Below the pieces are notes generated by a model, which saw only the letters and a program-made list of their open reading frames with translations, was not told where the DNA came from and ran no database searches. From Paracoccus amoyensis (GTDB lineage: Bacteria > Pseudomonadota > Alphaproteobacteria > Rhodobacterales > Rhodobacteraceae), in the NCBI RefSeq assembly GCF_014490725.1, contig NZ_JACOQL010000001.1, forward strand, positions 682,001 to 746,000: 64,000 nucleotides of DNA, in the 5' to 3' direction. Below, one piece after another: positions 17,429 through 26,243 of this stretch; position 1 is the stretch's first letter; each line of letters opens with the position of its first letter. Both the position numbers and the translations under genes were made by a program.

Positions 17429-18834
17429 TTCAAAGCCTCCTTCAGGCGAAGCTCTCCGATGCGCATAACCTGTCGTTCGGCCTCGGCGCGTTCGGTTTGG
17501 GTATCGTTCCCCACGCGGCGGCGCATCGCGTTGTGGATGCCAGCCTTGTCGTGATCGCGGACGGCGATGATGAAGGGAAAGCCGTGCTTGGCGGTGTATT
17601 CATCATTCAGCCGGGTGAAATCTGCGCGTTCTTCATCGGTCAGGCTGTCCAGACCGGCGCTGGCCTGTTCGGCGGTGCTGTCGGCGGTCAGGCGTTTCGC
17701 CAGCGCCAGTTTGCCCGCCAGATCGGGGTGGGCAATCAGCACAGCCAGACGTTCAGCATCCGACGACGTTCGAAAGACCTGAGCCATTCGCGCGGCCAGA
17801 CCTTCGGCGCTGTCATGGATGGCACCCATTTCGCCGTCCCAGACACGCTCGGCGATCCAAGGGGAATGTTCATAAATGCTGCCGAATTTTGCCACGAAAT
17901 CATCGCGCGTCATTTCCGATGGTCGTTGGCGCGGTTGATAGGGATGCGTTTCTGCCCAATGACGCGCGATATCCAGACGGCTGGCGAACCAGACGCCTTC
18001 ATGTGCGCGGGCATGGTCAAGAAACCGCTGAATCGCCATGGCACGACCCGGACGACCGGCCAGACGGCAGTGCAGGCCAATCGACATCATCTTTGGCGCA
18101 CCTGCCTGACCTTCGGCGTAAAGCACGTCAAAGCTGTCGCGCAGATAGTCAAAGAATTCGACCCCGGTGCCAAAACCCTGACCGCTGGAAAAGCGCATGT
18201 CATTGGCGTCCATCGTATAGGGCACCATCAGTTGCGGTTTGCCGTCATGGACGTGCCAATAGGGCAGGTCGTCGGCAATCGTATCGGCCAGATAGACAAA
18301 ACCGCCTTCTTCACAGCCAAGCGCCACCGTGTTCATCGACGTGCGGCCCTGATAAAAGCCAAGGGGGCGTTCGCCCGTGACGGCGGTATGCAGGCGAACG
18401 GCCTTGGCGATATGTTCGGCCTCAACCTCGGGCGGGACATCGCGGTAGTCGATCCATTTCAGACCATGCGTGGCGATTTCCCAACCGGCACCCTGCATGG
18501 CGGCGACCTGTTCGGGGGCACGTTCCAAAGCCGTTGCCACACCGTAAACGGTGATCGGCAGATCCTTCAGCATCCGGTGCAGACGCCAGAAGCCTGCGCG
18601 TGCGCCGTAATCGTAAATGGATTCCATGTTCCAATGCCGCTGGCCCGGCCATGGCTGTGCGCCGATAATCTCGGACAGAAAGGCTTCGGACGCATTGTCG
18701 CCATGTTCGATGCTGTTTTCGCCGCCCTCTTCGTAATTCATGACGATCTGGACGGCGATTTTTGCCCCGCCGGGCCATTGCGGGTCCGGGGTGTTTTCGC
18801 CATACCCTCGCATATCGCGGCTGTAGCGCATCAT
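17425..18834 (-). CDS. puuE-uraD: Allantoinase PuuE fused to OHCU decarboxylase UraD
   Basis: A 469-residue fusion. Residues about 1-305 are a PuuE-type, polysaccharide-deacetylase-like allantoinase (RDMRGYGENTPDP, NYEEGGENSIEHGD, STHGLKW-like ATHGLKWIDYRDV). The rest, from about SEMTRDDFVAKFGSIYEHSPW, is 2-oxo-4-hydroxy-4-carboxy-5-ureidoimidazoline decarboxylase, with the expected active-site His in YEHSPW and an AHPDL motif. One protein therefore makes (S)-allantoin from OHCU and opens its ring to allantoate. ATG 18834 has GAGGG at good spacing; an in-frame ATG at 18888 is less likely. It is divergent from an NCS2 permease gene. Confidence 0.92.
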   Translation of the reverse strand: MMRYSRDMRGYGENTPDPQWPGGAKIAVQIVMNYEEGGENSIEHGDNASEAFLSEIIGAQPWPGQRHWNMESIYDYGARAGFWRLHRMLKDLPITVYGVATALERAPEQVAAMQGAGWEIATHGLKWIDYRDVPPEVEAEHIAKAVRLHTAVTGERPLGFYQGRTSMNTVALGCEEGGFVYLADTIADDLPYWHVHDGKPQLMVPYTMDANDMRFSSGQGFGTGVEFFDYLRDSFDVLYAEGQAGAPKMMSIGLHCRLAGRPGRAMAIQRFLDHARAHEGVWFASRLDIARHWAETHPYQPRQRPSEMTRDDFVAKFGSIYEHSPWIAERVWDGEMGAIHDSAEGLAARMAQVFRTSSDAERLAVLIAHPDLAGKLALAKRLTADSTAEQASAGLDSLTDEERADFTRLNDEYTAKHGFPFIIAVRDHDKAGIHNAMRRRVGNDTQTERAEAERQVMRIGELRLKEALK

Positions 18835-18907
18835 GTTTGCCCTCGACAACTGATTTGGCTGCAAGAAAGCCCTTAACCGGCTGTTCACACAAGGCCGCTA
18901 GACCAAA

Positions 18908-18924
18908 ATTCTGTATATACGAAT
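18908..18924. promoter_or_regulatory. Possible operator between puuE-uraD and a purine permease
   Basis: ATTC-N9-GAAT encloses the palindrome GTATATAC in the 215-base divergent space. A TGTATAC-like core resembles GntR-family sites, but symmetry is imperfect and no regulator for it is encoded nearby. It is only a candidate. Confidence 0.25.
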
Positions 18925-19049
18925 CGAAAAAGATCATTCCGGTTTCAAGTGATCATTGAAAGACTTACGGGTCTGTGATGATTGTCGGGTTTGAACCCCG
19001 CACCCTAAGCTGCAGGCAAAGCGGCGCAAATCCGCGCGGAGGGAGGAAT

Positions 19050-20351
19050 ATGGAAAAATACTTCAAGCTGTCAGAACATGGCAGCAATGTCAGGACCGAG
19101 GTGATCGCAGGTATCACGACGTTTCTGACAATGGCCTACATCATCTTCGTGAACCCCGATATCCTGTCCAGCACCGGCATGGACCGCGATGCGGTCTTTA
19201 TTGCCACCTGTCTTGCGGCGGCCATCGGGTCTGCAGTGATGGGGCTGTGGGCCAACTGGCCCATCGGGATGGCGCCGGGCATGGGGCTGAACGCGTTTTT
19301 TGCTTTCACCGTTGTCGGCGCGATGGGCTTTACGTGGCAACAGGCGCTTGGCGCGGTTTTCATTTCCGGGATCATCTTCCTGATCCTGTCGATCACGGGC
19401 ATCCGACGCTGGCTGATCGCGGGCATCCCGGTGTCGATGCGCAGCGGTGTTGCAGCCGGGATCGGAATGTTTCTGGCCATCATCGCCATGAAGACATCGG
19501 GGATCGTGGTCGACAACCCGGCGACCCTGGTGGGCCTCGGCGATCTGACCGCACCCGGCACGCTGCTGACCATCGCGGGCTTCTTCATCATCGTCGCGCT
19601 GGATGCGTTGCGGGTGAAGGGCGCGATCCTGATTGGCATTCTGGTCATCACCGTCGCCTCGATCCTGCTGGGCGTCAGTGAGTTTGGCGGCATCATCTCG
19701 ACCCCGCCATCGATCATGCCGACGTTCCTGCAACTGGATGTGATGGGGGCGCTAAGTTACGGTATCTTCCACGTCATCCTTGTGATGGTGCTGGTCGAGG
19801 TGTTTGACGCAACCGGCACGCTGATCGGTGTGGCCAAGCGGGCTGGACTGCTGACCGAGGGGCCGACCCATCGGAACCCCAATCTGGGACGTGCGCTGAT
19901 GGCGGATTCCACCGCGATCACCGTTGGTTCGCTGCTGGGCACATCATCGACCACGGCCTATGTCGAAAGCGCGTCGGGTGTGCAGGCCGGCGGGCGCACG
20001 GGACTGACTGCGTTGGTCGTCGCGGCGCTGTTTCTGCTTGCGACCTTCTTTGCCCCGCTGGCTGGATCGGTTCCCGCCTATGCCACCGCACCTGCGCTGT
20101 TGTTCGTGGCGACACTGATGATGCGCGAACTGGTCGAGGTGAATTGGGATGACGTGACCGAGGCTGCCCCCGCAGCCCTGACCGCGCTGGCCATGCCGCT
20201 GACCTATTCCATCGCGAACGGTCTGGCTTTCGGCTTCATCAGCTATGCGGTGATCAAGCTGCTGACCGGCAAGGCAGGGCAGGTTCACGCGGCGACCTGG
20301 ATCGTGGCCGGTCTGTTCGTGATCAAATTCGCCTTCTTTGGCAGCCATTGA
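19050..20351 (+). CDS. AzgA-like NCS2 purine permease (adenine/guanine/hypoxanthine)
   Basis: A 433-residue inner-membrane permease with about 12-14 helices. Signatures are GMAPGMGLNAFFAF, EVFDATGTLIGVAKR and SSTTAYVESASGVQAGGRTGL, typical of the AzgA branch that imports adenine, guanine and hypoxanthine with protons. ATG 19050 follows GGAGGGAGG, and the family N-terminus MEKYFKL supports this start over 18975. It lies inside the purine island and should feed the deaminases and xanthine dehydrogenase downstream. Confidence 0.92.
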   Translation: MEKYFKLSEHGSNVRTEVIAGITTFLTMAYIIFVNPDILSSTGMDRDAVFIATCLAAAIGSAVMGLWANWPIGMAPGMGLNAFFAFTVVGAMGFTWQQALGAVFISGIIFLILSITGIRRWLIAGIPVSMRSGVAAGIGMFLAIIAMKTSGIVVDNPATLVGLGDLTAPGTLLTIAGFFIIVALDALRVKGAILIGILVITVASILLGVSEFGGIISTPPSIMPTFLQLDVMGALSYGIFHVILVMVLVEVFDATGTLIGVAKRAGLLTEGPTHRNPNLGRALMADSTAITVGSLLGTSSTTAYVESASGVQAGGRTGLTALVVAALFLLATFFAPLAGSVPAYATAPALLFVATLMMRELVEVNWDDVTEAAPAALTALAMPLTYSIANGLAFGFISYAVIKLLTGKAGQVHAATWIVAGLFVIKFAFFGSH

Positions 20352-20361
20352 TCTGCACGAG

Positions 20362-20928
20362 TTATTGGGATGGCTGGCTATTTTTGTTGGCCATCCCAAC
20401 TAAAATCTCGTCCGGGTCAAATATCTTGATAATTTCTAAACGTAAAGCATTGATACTTTGTGCAAGCTTACGTAAGTCTTCTGCGCTTGTTTCAATGTTT
20501 ATACTTCCTGAAACTAGAGATTCATCAGGGTTTATTAACGAAAATGAATTTCTGTCATGGAAATTTATATATATATTTCCGTTCGGTCTCTTTTCAAAAA
20601 GTCCATGGTGAATCGTGTTTCGCCAAGAATCCAGAGGAGATCTAATTTTTCGACCATGGCTATCTATACCTGCCTCTAAAAAATTTTTGATGATGAACGT
20701 AGATTCAAAATTGACTTGATTTTTTAGTTTGTTTCGTAGTGAATTCAATAGATTAGAATATGGTAGGTTTGTCGCTCTTTCCAAATCTTGTCTGGTGTAG
20801 TTTTTATTTGAAATTCGTTTTATATCATAGTTAACGCACTCCAGTCTGATTATAAGGTTTTCAAACGCGTTGAGTGCAACTGTAGCCAACCCTATCGCGA
20901 AATAATCGTTGAAATCTAGGTTGTGCAC
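20362..20928 (-). CDS. AT-rich hypothetical protein with HEPN-like R-N-x3-H motif
   Basis: A 188-residue protein of unknown function, strikingly AT-rich compared with both neighbours. It is predicted mostly helical and contains SWRNTIHHGLF at residues 101-111. R103-N104-x3-H108 fits the R-[N/D/H]-x3-H active site of HEPN-domain proteins, many of which are RNases in defence or toxin systems. No partner antitoxin is seen. It starts with GTG five bases after the bhcR stop, on the same strand, so it could be read from the bhcR transcript. Composition and position suggest a recent insertion into the purine island. The HEPN reading is inference from one motif. Confidence 0.6.
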   Translation of the reverse strand: MHNLDFNDYFAIGLATVALNAFENLIIRLECVNYDIKRISNKNYTRQDLERATNLPYSNLLNSLRNKLKNQVNFESTFIIKNFLEAGIDSHGRKIRSPLDSWRNTIHHGLFEKRPNGNIYINFHDRNSFSLINPDESLVSGSINIETSAEDLRKLAQSINALRLEIIKIFDPDEILVGMANKNSQPSQ

Positions 20929-20933
20929 TATTT

Positions 20934-21734
20934 TTATTTTCCCATTGCTTGACTTAATTCTGCCGCTGCTGCTGCCACAACTGCTCCAAGCGTCTTAATA
21001 TGCTCATGGCCGATCCGGTGCGTTGGCCCACTGACGGAAATTCCCGCGACGGCTTGCCCTGACAGATCGAAAACCGGGGCCGCGATGCAGCGCATGCCGC
21101 GGGTGCGTTCCTCATCATCGAAGGAAAAGCCACGGGCACGGGTGCGGCTGATATCAGCCTCCAGCGCTTCGGGTGTCGTCAGGGTCTTGTCGGTGAATTT
21201 CTTCAATCCCTGACCTTGCATCAGCGTTTCCAGAACCTCTGCTCCACCAAAGGCCAACAGCGCCTTGCCGATCCCCGAAGCATGCAGCGGCGACCGTGTG
21301 CCCGGTGGAAAGAAGGCGCGGATGGTTTCCTGCGTTTCGACCTGGCTAAGAAACATCACGGAATCGCCGTTCAGGATGCCAAGGTTTGCAGTCTCTCCGG
21401 TATGTTCCATCAACGCCCGCAGAATGGGGCGGGCGCGTTCCACGATGCCAGAGCGGCGCATGAACGCCGAGCCAAGGCGGAACGTGGCGGGCCCAATGGT
21501 CCATGCCTGCGTCGCCTGATCGCTTTCAACCATCCCGCGTGCCGCCAGCGAGTGCAGCAAGCGATGAACGGTTGATGGCGACTGATCCATCTGCTCGGCC
21601 ACCTCGCTAAGGGTCAGCCCCTTGTTCGCGGACAGCAGGTCCAGCATATCCAGCGCACGATCAAGCACCTGCACAGTGCCGACATTATCCTTGCTGCTGC
21701 GTGGGCGGCCGCGTTTGCGAGTCGGCTCGGTCAT
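20934..21734 (-). CDS. bhcR: IclR-family regulator BhcR of the beta-hydroxyaspartate cycle
   Basis: A 266-residue IclR-type regulator. An N-terminal winged helix (residues about 25-75, including LTLSEVAEQMDQSPSTVHRL) is followed by the effector-binding domain (RSPLHASGIGKALLAFG, DDEERTRGMRCIAAPVFD). It is divergent from bhcABCD exactly as in Paracoccus denitrificans, where BhcR controls the operon in response to glyoxylate. Start 21734 gives MTEPTRKRGRPRSSK, a typical basic N-terminus; the frame extends upstream to 21821 without homology. IclR-like dyads lie in the intergenic region. Confidence 0.9.
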   Translation of the reverse strand: MTEPTRKRGRPRSSKDNVGTVQVLDRALDMLDLLSANKGLTLSEVAEQMDQSPSTVHRLLHSLAARGMVESDQATQAWTIGPATFRLGSAFMRRSGIVERARPILRALMEHTGETANLGILNGDSVMFLSQVETQETIRAFFPPGTRSPLHASGIGKALLAFGGAEVLETLMQGQGLKKFTDKTLTTPEALEADISRTRARGFSFDDEERTRGMRCIAAPVFDLSGQAVAGISVSGPTHRIGHEHIKTLGAVVAAAAAELSQAMGK

Positions 21735-21782
21735 TTTATACCCCCGGTATAGAAAGCATTGCGTCAGCGACGAAAGTCGCTC

Positions 21783-21797
21783 TTTTTCCGTGAAAAA
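21783..21797. promoter_or_regulatory. Second candidate BhcR site
   Basis: TTTTTC-CGT-GAAAAA is a perfect dyad with the same 6-3-6 geometry as the IclR-like box at 21845. Centre-to-centre spacing is 62 bases, about six DNA turns, so two bound proteins could lie on one face. It sits nearer the bhcR promoter. Confidence 0.45.
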
Positions 21798-21844
21798 AGC
21801 CAAGTGACTGTTCACGGTCATTATTTTCGCTTTTTTAGCAGAAA

Positions 21845-21859
21845 TGGAAAGGTTTTCCA
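21845..21859. promoter_or_regulatory. IclR-type operator upstream of bhcA
   Basis: TGGAAA-GGT-TTTCCA is a perfect dyad. It closely follows the published Escherichia coli IclR box, which has TGGAAA and TTTCCA arms around a short centre. It lies about 60 bases before the bhcA start, in the divergent bhcR-bhcA space, so BhcR is the obvious ligand. Confidence 0.65.
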
Positions 21860-21918
21860 GAAAAATTGTGCCGGAAGTTTTCTCTCGCTATCATGGAACT
21901 AGCAGAGGAGGATGCGCC

Positions 21919-23109
21919 ATGACCAGCCAGAACCCTATTTTCATTCCGGGGCCCACGAATATCCCTGAAGTCCTGCGTAAAGCAGTCGACATGCCAACCA
22001 TCGACCATCGCAGCCCGGTTTTCGGCAAGATTCTTCATCCCGCGTTGGAGGGGGTAAAGAAGGTTCTGAAAACAACCACGGGGCAGGTTTTCGTCTTTCC
22101 GTCGACCGGCACCGGTGGCTGGGAAACCGCCATTACCAATACCCTGTCACCGGGTGACAAGGTTCTGGCCACACGCAACGGCATGTTCAGCCATCGTTGG
22201 ATCGACATGTGTCACCGGCACGGTCTGGATGTGCAGGTTGTCCTGCAGGAATGGGGCGAAGGTGTCCCCGCAGACCGGTTCGAGGAAATTCTGACCGCCG
22301 ACAAGAACCACGAAATCAAGGTTGTTCTGGCGACGCATAACGAAACCGCCACGGGCGTGCGGTCCGACATTGCCGCCATTCGTGGGGCGCTGGACGCCGC
22401 AAACCATCCGGCGATGCTGTTCGTCGATGGCGTCAGCTCGATCGGGTCGATGGATTTCCGCATGGATGAATGGGGCGTCGATATTGCCGTCACCGGCAGC
22501 CAGAAGGGCTTCATGTTGCCGCCGGGGCTGGCCATTATCGGCTTTTCGCCGAAGGCCATGGCTGCGGTCGAGGCTGCGAAACTGCCGCGCACCTTCTTTG
22601 ACATTCGCGATATGGTCAAGGGTTATGCCGCGAACGGCTTTCCCTACACGCCGCCGGTCGGCTTGCTGAACGGGCTGAAAGTCGCGACCGACATGCTGTT
22701 GGAGGAGGGGCTGGAGAATGTCTTTGCCCGCCACCACCGCATCGCCGAAGGGGTGCGTCGCGCCATTTCCGCCTGGGGATTGCAGCTTTGCGCCGCCCGG
22801 CCCGCGCTTTACTCCGACACGATCACGGCGATCCGCACACCGGAAGGATTCGACGCGAACCGTATCGTCGGTCACGCTTTGAATACCTATGACGTGGCCT
22901 TTGGCACCGGGCTTGGCGATGTCGCGGGCAAGGTGTTCCGCATCGGCCATCTGGGCAGTCTGACCGATGTCATGGCGCTGTCAGGGATTGCCACGGCCGA
23001 AATGGTCATGGCGGATCTGGGCCTGCAGGTGAAACTGGGCAGCGGTGTCGCCGCCGCACAGGAACATTACCGCCAAAGCACCACAAACAGCCAAAAGGCG
23101 GCCGCGTGA
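21919..23109 (+). CDS. bhcA: Aspartate-glyoxylate aminotransferase BhcA
   Basis: A 396-residue class V PLP aminotransferase with Lys196 in VTGSQKGFM as the expected Schiff-base residue, and PGPTNIPEVLR near the start. By homology alone it would be called alanine- or serine-glyoxylate aminotransferase. The operon order (bhcR divergent, then A, B, C, D) identifies it as BhcA, which makes glycine from glyoxylate using aspartate as amino donor. GAGGAGG precedes ATG 21919; the open frame from 21844 lies over the operator. The next gene begins within a few bases. Confidence 0.93.
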   Translation: MTSQNPIFIPGPTNIPEVLRKAVDMPTIDHRSPVFGKILHPALEGVKKVLKTTTGQVFVFPSTGTGGWETAITNTLSPGDKVLATRNGMFSHRWIDMCHRHGLDVQVVLQEWGEGVPADRFEEILTADKNHEIKVVLATHNETATGVRSDIAAIRGALDAANHPAMLFVDGVSSIGSMDFRMDEWGVDIAVTGSQKGFMLPPGLAIIGFSPKAMAAVEAAKLPRTFFDIRDMVKGYAANGFPYTPPVGLLNGLKVATDMLLEEGLENVFARHHRIAEGVRRAISAWGLQLCAARPALYSDTITAIRTPEGFDANRIVGHALNTYDVAFGTGLGDVAGKVFRIGHLGSLTDVMALSGIATAEMVMADLGLQVKLGSGVAAAQEHYRQSTTNSQKAAA

Positions 23110-23123
23110 TGAAGGATCAGGCG

Positions 23124-24071
23124 ATGTATATCCCGACATTGGACGACATGTTGGCGGCGCGTGAACGGATCGCCCCGCATATCCACCAGACCCCGGTTTT
23201 GACCAGCCGCATGCTGGATGAATTGTCCGGGGCGCATCTGTTCTTCAAATGCGAGAACCTGCAAAAGGCCGGGGCGTTCAAGGCGCGTGGTGCCAGCAAC
23301 GCCGTTTTCGGCCTGACCGATGAACAGGCAGCCCGCGGCGTTGCCACCCATTCCAGCGGCAATCACGGCACCTGCCTGTCCTATGCTGCCGGTCGTCGGG
23401 GCATTCCCTGCACCGTGGTCATGCCGCGAACCGCGCCGCAGGCCAAAAAGGACGCGGTTCAAGGTTATGGCGGCCGTGTGGTGGAAAGCGAACCCTCGAC
23501 CAGCAGCCGTGAGGCGGTGTTTGCCGAAGTGGTGGCTGATACCGGCGCCGAATTTGTTCATCCCTATAACGACCCCCGTGTGATCGCGGGTCAGGCCACC
23601 TGTTCCGCAGAACTGATCGAGCAGGTCCAGGGACTGGACGCCGTGGTCGCACCAATCGGCGGCGGGGGCATGGTCTCGGGCACCTGTCTGACGCTGTCGA
23701 ACCTTGCGCCGGGCATCAAGATCTATGCCGCCGAACCGGAACAGGCAGACGATGCCTATCGCAGCTTCAAGGCCGGTCGCCTCATTGCCGACGACGCGCC
23801 CGAAACAGTGGCCGACGGGCTGAAAGTTCCGCTAAAGGATCTGACCTGGCATTTCGTCCAGAACCATGTGACCGACATCCTGACGGCATCCGAACAGGAT
23901 ATCATCGACGCGATGAAGCTGATCTGGAAGCGCATGAAGATCGTGGTCGAACCATCCAGCGCCGTGCCGCTGGCCACGATCCTGAAGAACCCCGAAATCT
24001 TTGCCGGCAAGCGTGTCGGCGTCATCATCACAGGCGGCAATGTCGATCTGGACAAGCTGCCCTGGAACTGA
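23124..24071 (+). CDS. bhcB: beta-Hydroxyaspartate dehydratase BhcB
   Basis: A 315-residue fold-type II PLP enzyme of the threonine/serine dehydratase family. Lys53 in GAFKARGASNA is the PLP lysine, SSGNHGTCLS binds the substrate, and the GGGGMVSG loop binds phosphate. In the cycle it dehydrates erythro-beta-hydroxyaspartate to iminosuccinate. The sequence closely follows Paracoccus BhcB, ending LDKLPWN. ATG 23124 (MYIPT) has AAGGA seven bases upstream and matches the family start; ATG 23109, overlapping the bhcA stop, is in frame and also possible. Confidence 0.92.
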   Translation: MYIPTLDDMLAARERIAPHIHQTPVLTSRMLDELSGAHLFFKCENLQKAGAFKARGASNAVFGLTDEQAARGVATHSSGNHGTCLSYAAGRRGIPCTVVMPRTAPQAKKDAVQGYGGRVVESEPSTSSREAVFAEVVADTGAEFVHPYNDPRVIAGQATCSAELIEQVQGLDAVVAPIGGGGMVSGTCLTLSNLAPGIKIYAAEPEQADDAYRSFKAGRLIADDAPETVADGLKVPLKDLTWHFVQNHVTDILTASEQDIIDAMKLIWKRMKIVVEPSSAVPLATILKNPEIFAGKRVGVIITGGNVDLDKLPWN

Positions 24072-24082
24072 GGAGAGAGCCG

Positions 24083-25246
24083 ATGAACGCACCCACCAAT
24101 CTCAAAGGTCTGGAAGTCGGTTACGACGTGCCCGCACTTCCCGGCATGAATGAGGCCGACATCCAGACGCCGTGCCTGATCCTTGATCTGGACGCGCTGG
24201 AACGCAACATCACGAAGATGGGCGATTACGCGAAAGCGCATGGCATGCGTCACCGCAGCCATGGCAAGATGCATAAATCCGTCGATGTGCAGAAATTGCA
24301 GGAAAGCCTTGGCGGCGCGGTCGGCGTCTGCTGTCAGAAGGTCAGCGAGGCCGAGGTCTTTGCCCGTGGTGGTATCAAGGACGTGCTGGTCACGAACGAG
24401 GTTCGCGACCCGGCCAAGATCGACCGTCTGGCCCGCATGCCAAAGCTTGGCGCGACCGTGACGGTTTGTGTTGATGACGTAACCAATGTCGCGGATCTGT
24501 CGGCAGCGGCGCAAAAACACGGCACCGAGCTTGGCGTTTTCGTTGAAATCGACTGCGGTGCGGGCCGCTGCGGTGTGAAAACCGCGCCCGAAGTGGTCGA
24601 GATTGCCAAAGCCGTCGCGGCAGCACCCAACCTGACCTTCAAGGGTATTCAGGCCTATCAGGGCGCGATGCAACACATGGACAACTACGATGACCGCAAG
24701 GCGAAACTGGATGCCGCCGTCGCGCAGGTGCAAGAGGCTGTCGATGCGCTGAATGGCCAAGGGCTGACGCCTGAATATGTGTCCGGTGGCGGCACAGGAT
24801 CATATTATTTCGAAAGCAATTCGGGCGTTTATAACGAATTGCAATGCGGTTCCTATGCCTTCATGGATGCGGATTACGGTCGTATCCATGACAAGGATGG
24901 CAAGCGGATCGATCAGGGGGAATGGGAAAACTCACTTTTCATCCTGACCTCGGTCATGAGCCACGCAAAACCCGATCTGGCGGTTTGCGATGCGGGCCTC
25001 AAGGCGCAATCGGTCGATAGCGGTCTGCCGGTCGTCTATGGCCGTGAGGATGTGAAATACATCAAATGCAGCGACGAACATGGTGTCATCGAGGACAAGA
25101 GCGGCGTGTTGAAGGTTAATGACAAGCTGCGCCTTGTGCCCGGCCATTGCGATCCGACCTGCAACGTCCATGACTGGTATGTCGGCGTCCGCAACGGCAA
25201 GGTGGAAACCCTGTGGCCGGTCAGCGCACGCGGAAAGGCCTATTGA
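24083..25246 (+). CDS. bhcC: beta-Hydroxyaspartate aldolase BhcC
   Basis: A 387-residue fold-type III PLP enzyme of the DSD1/D-threonine aldolase family. RSHGKMHKS contains the expected PLP lysine, Lys62, and the C-terminal VPGHCDPTCN block supplies metal ligands as in related aldolases. In the cycle it condenses glycine with a second glyoxylate into erythro-beta-hydroxyaspartate. GAGGAGAG lies just before ATG 24083. Its TGA overlaps the ATG of bhcD, so the two are coupled. Confidence 0.93.
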   Translation: MNAPTNLKGLEVGYDVPALPGMNEADIQTPCLILDLDALERNITKMGDYAKAHGMRHRSHGKMHKSVDVQKLQESLGGAVGVCCQKVSEAEVFARGGIKDVLVTNEVRDPAKIDRLARMPKLGATVTVCVDDVTNVADLSAAAQKHGTELGVFVEIDCGAGRCGVKTAPEVVEIAKAVAAAPNLTFKGIQAYQGAMQHMDNYDDRKAKLDAAVAQVQEAVDALNGQGLTPEYVSGGGTGSYYFESNSGVYNELQCGSYAFMDADYGRIHDKDGKRIDQGEWENSLFILTSVMSHAKPDLAVCDAGLKAQSVDSGLPVVYGREDVKYIKCSDEHGVIEDKSGVLKVNDKLRLVPGHCDPTCNVHDWYVGVRNGKVETLWPVSARGKAY

Positions 25247-26208
25247 TGTGGGTTGTTCCTGAAAAGGAAATCGCGGGCCTGATGACGCTGGAGGCGGCGT
25301 TTGACGCAGTCGAATCCGTTTTTGCAGCCATGGCCAGCGGTGATGCCTATAACTTTCCGGTCGTCCGCGAGGCGATCGGACACAAGGACGCGCTTTACGG
25401 CTTCAAGGGTGGCTTTGACTCGCAGAGTCTGTCGCTTGGCTTGAAGGCCGGGGGTTACTGGCCGCATAACCATGAACAGGGCCTGATCAACCACCAATCA
25501 ACGGTGTTCCTGTTTGACCCCGATACCGGACGGGTCAGCGCGGCCGTGGGGGGCAATCTGCTGACAGCGTTGCGCACGGCCGCCGCCAGCGCGGTATCCA
25601 CCAAATATCTGGCCCCCAAGGGTGCCAAGGTTCTGGGGATGATCGGGGCAGGGCATCAGGCCGCGTTCCAGATGCGTTCGGCGCTGCGCTTTGGCCAGTT
25701 CGAGAAAGTCATCGGGTGGAACCTGCACCCGGAAATGCTGTCCCGCCTGGCCGATGTCGCGGCCGAGTTCGGGGTGCCGTTTCAGACTGTCGGGTTGGAT
25801 CAACTGGGCGAACAGGCCGATGTCATCATCTCGATCACGTCGTCCTATGATCCGATCCTGATGGATGCGCATGTCACGGGGCCGACGCATATCGCGGCCA
25901 TGGGCACCGATACCCAGGGCAAGCAGGAACTTGATCCGGCACTGGTTGCCCGCGCCGCGCTGTTTACAGACGAAGTTGCCCAATCGCTTGGCATCGGGGA
26001 ATTTCAGCATGCTGCGGCGCAGAAACTCATTCTTGAAGATAATGTCATCGCGCTCGGCAGGATCATCAATGGTGATCATCCGGGGCGCGGCGATGCAGAG
26101 GTTACCATCTTCGACGGCACCGGGGTCGGCCTGCAGGATCTTGCAGTCGCCTCGGCCGTTGTCAAACTTGCAAAACAACAAGGTAAAGCAATCGAAGTCG
26201 AGATTTGA
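25246..26208 (+). CDS. bhcD: Iminosuccinate reductase BhcD
   Basis: A 320-residue member of the ornithine cyclodeaminase/mu-crystallin family with the dinucleotide motif GMIGAGHQAAF and a GNLLTALRTAAASA block. In the cycle it reduces iminosuccinate to L-aspartate with NADH, regenerating the amino donor for BhcA. A generic search would call it ornithine cyclodeaminase; context and near-identity of many blocks to the Paracoccus enzyme argue for BhcD. The start ATG overlaps the bhcC stop (TGATG). A urate/xanthine-type permease follows after 35 bases with its own strong ribosome site. Confidence 0.93.
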   Translation: MWVVPEKEIAGLMTLEAAFDAVESVFAAMASGDAYNFPVVREAIGHKDALYGFKGGFDSQSLSLGLKAGGYWPHNHEQGLINHQSTVFLFDPDTGRVSAAVGGNLLTALRTAAASAVSTKYLAPKGAKVLGMIGAGHQAAFQMRSALRFGQFEKVIGWNLHPEMLSRLADVAAEFGVPFQTVGLDQLGEQADVIISITSSYDPILMDAHVTGPTHIAAMGTDTQGKQELDPALVARAALFTDEVAQSLGIGEFQHAAAQKLILEDNVIALGRIINGDHPGRGDAEVTIFDGTGVGLQDLAVASAVVKLAKQQGKAIEVEI

Positions 26209-26243
26209 AAAAGATCTGACATCCGTGGAAAGGGAGGTCCGCA

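Noticed and set aside
20362-20928. Full toxin-antitoxin pair
   Set aside because: No small partner gene is adjacent; bhcR is a metabolic regulator whose own target is clear.
21919-26208. Reading the four genes as serine-glyoxylate aminotransferase, threonine dehydratase, D-threonine aldolase and ornithine cyclodeaminase
   Set aside because: Those are the generic family names. The gene order with a divergent IclR gene and the close match to Paracoccus BhcA-D make the beta-hydroxyaspartate cycle the better call.
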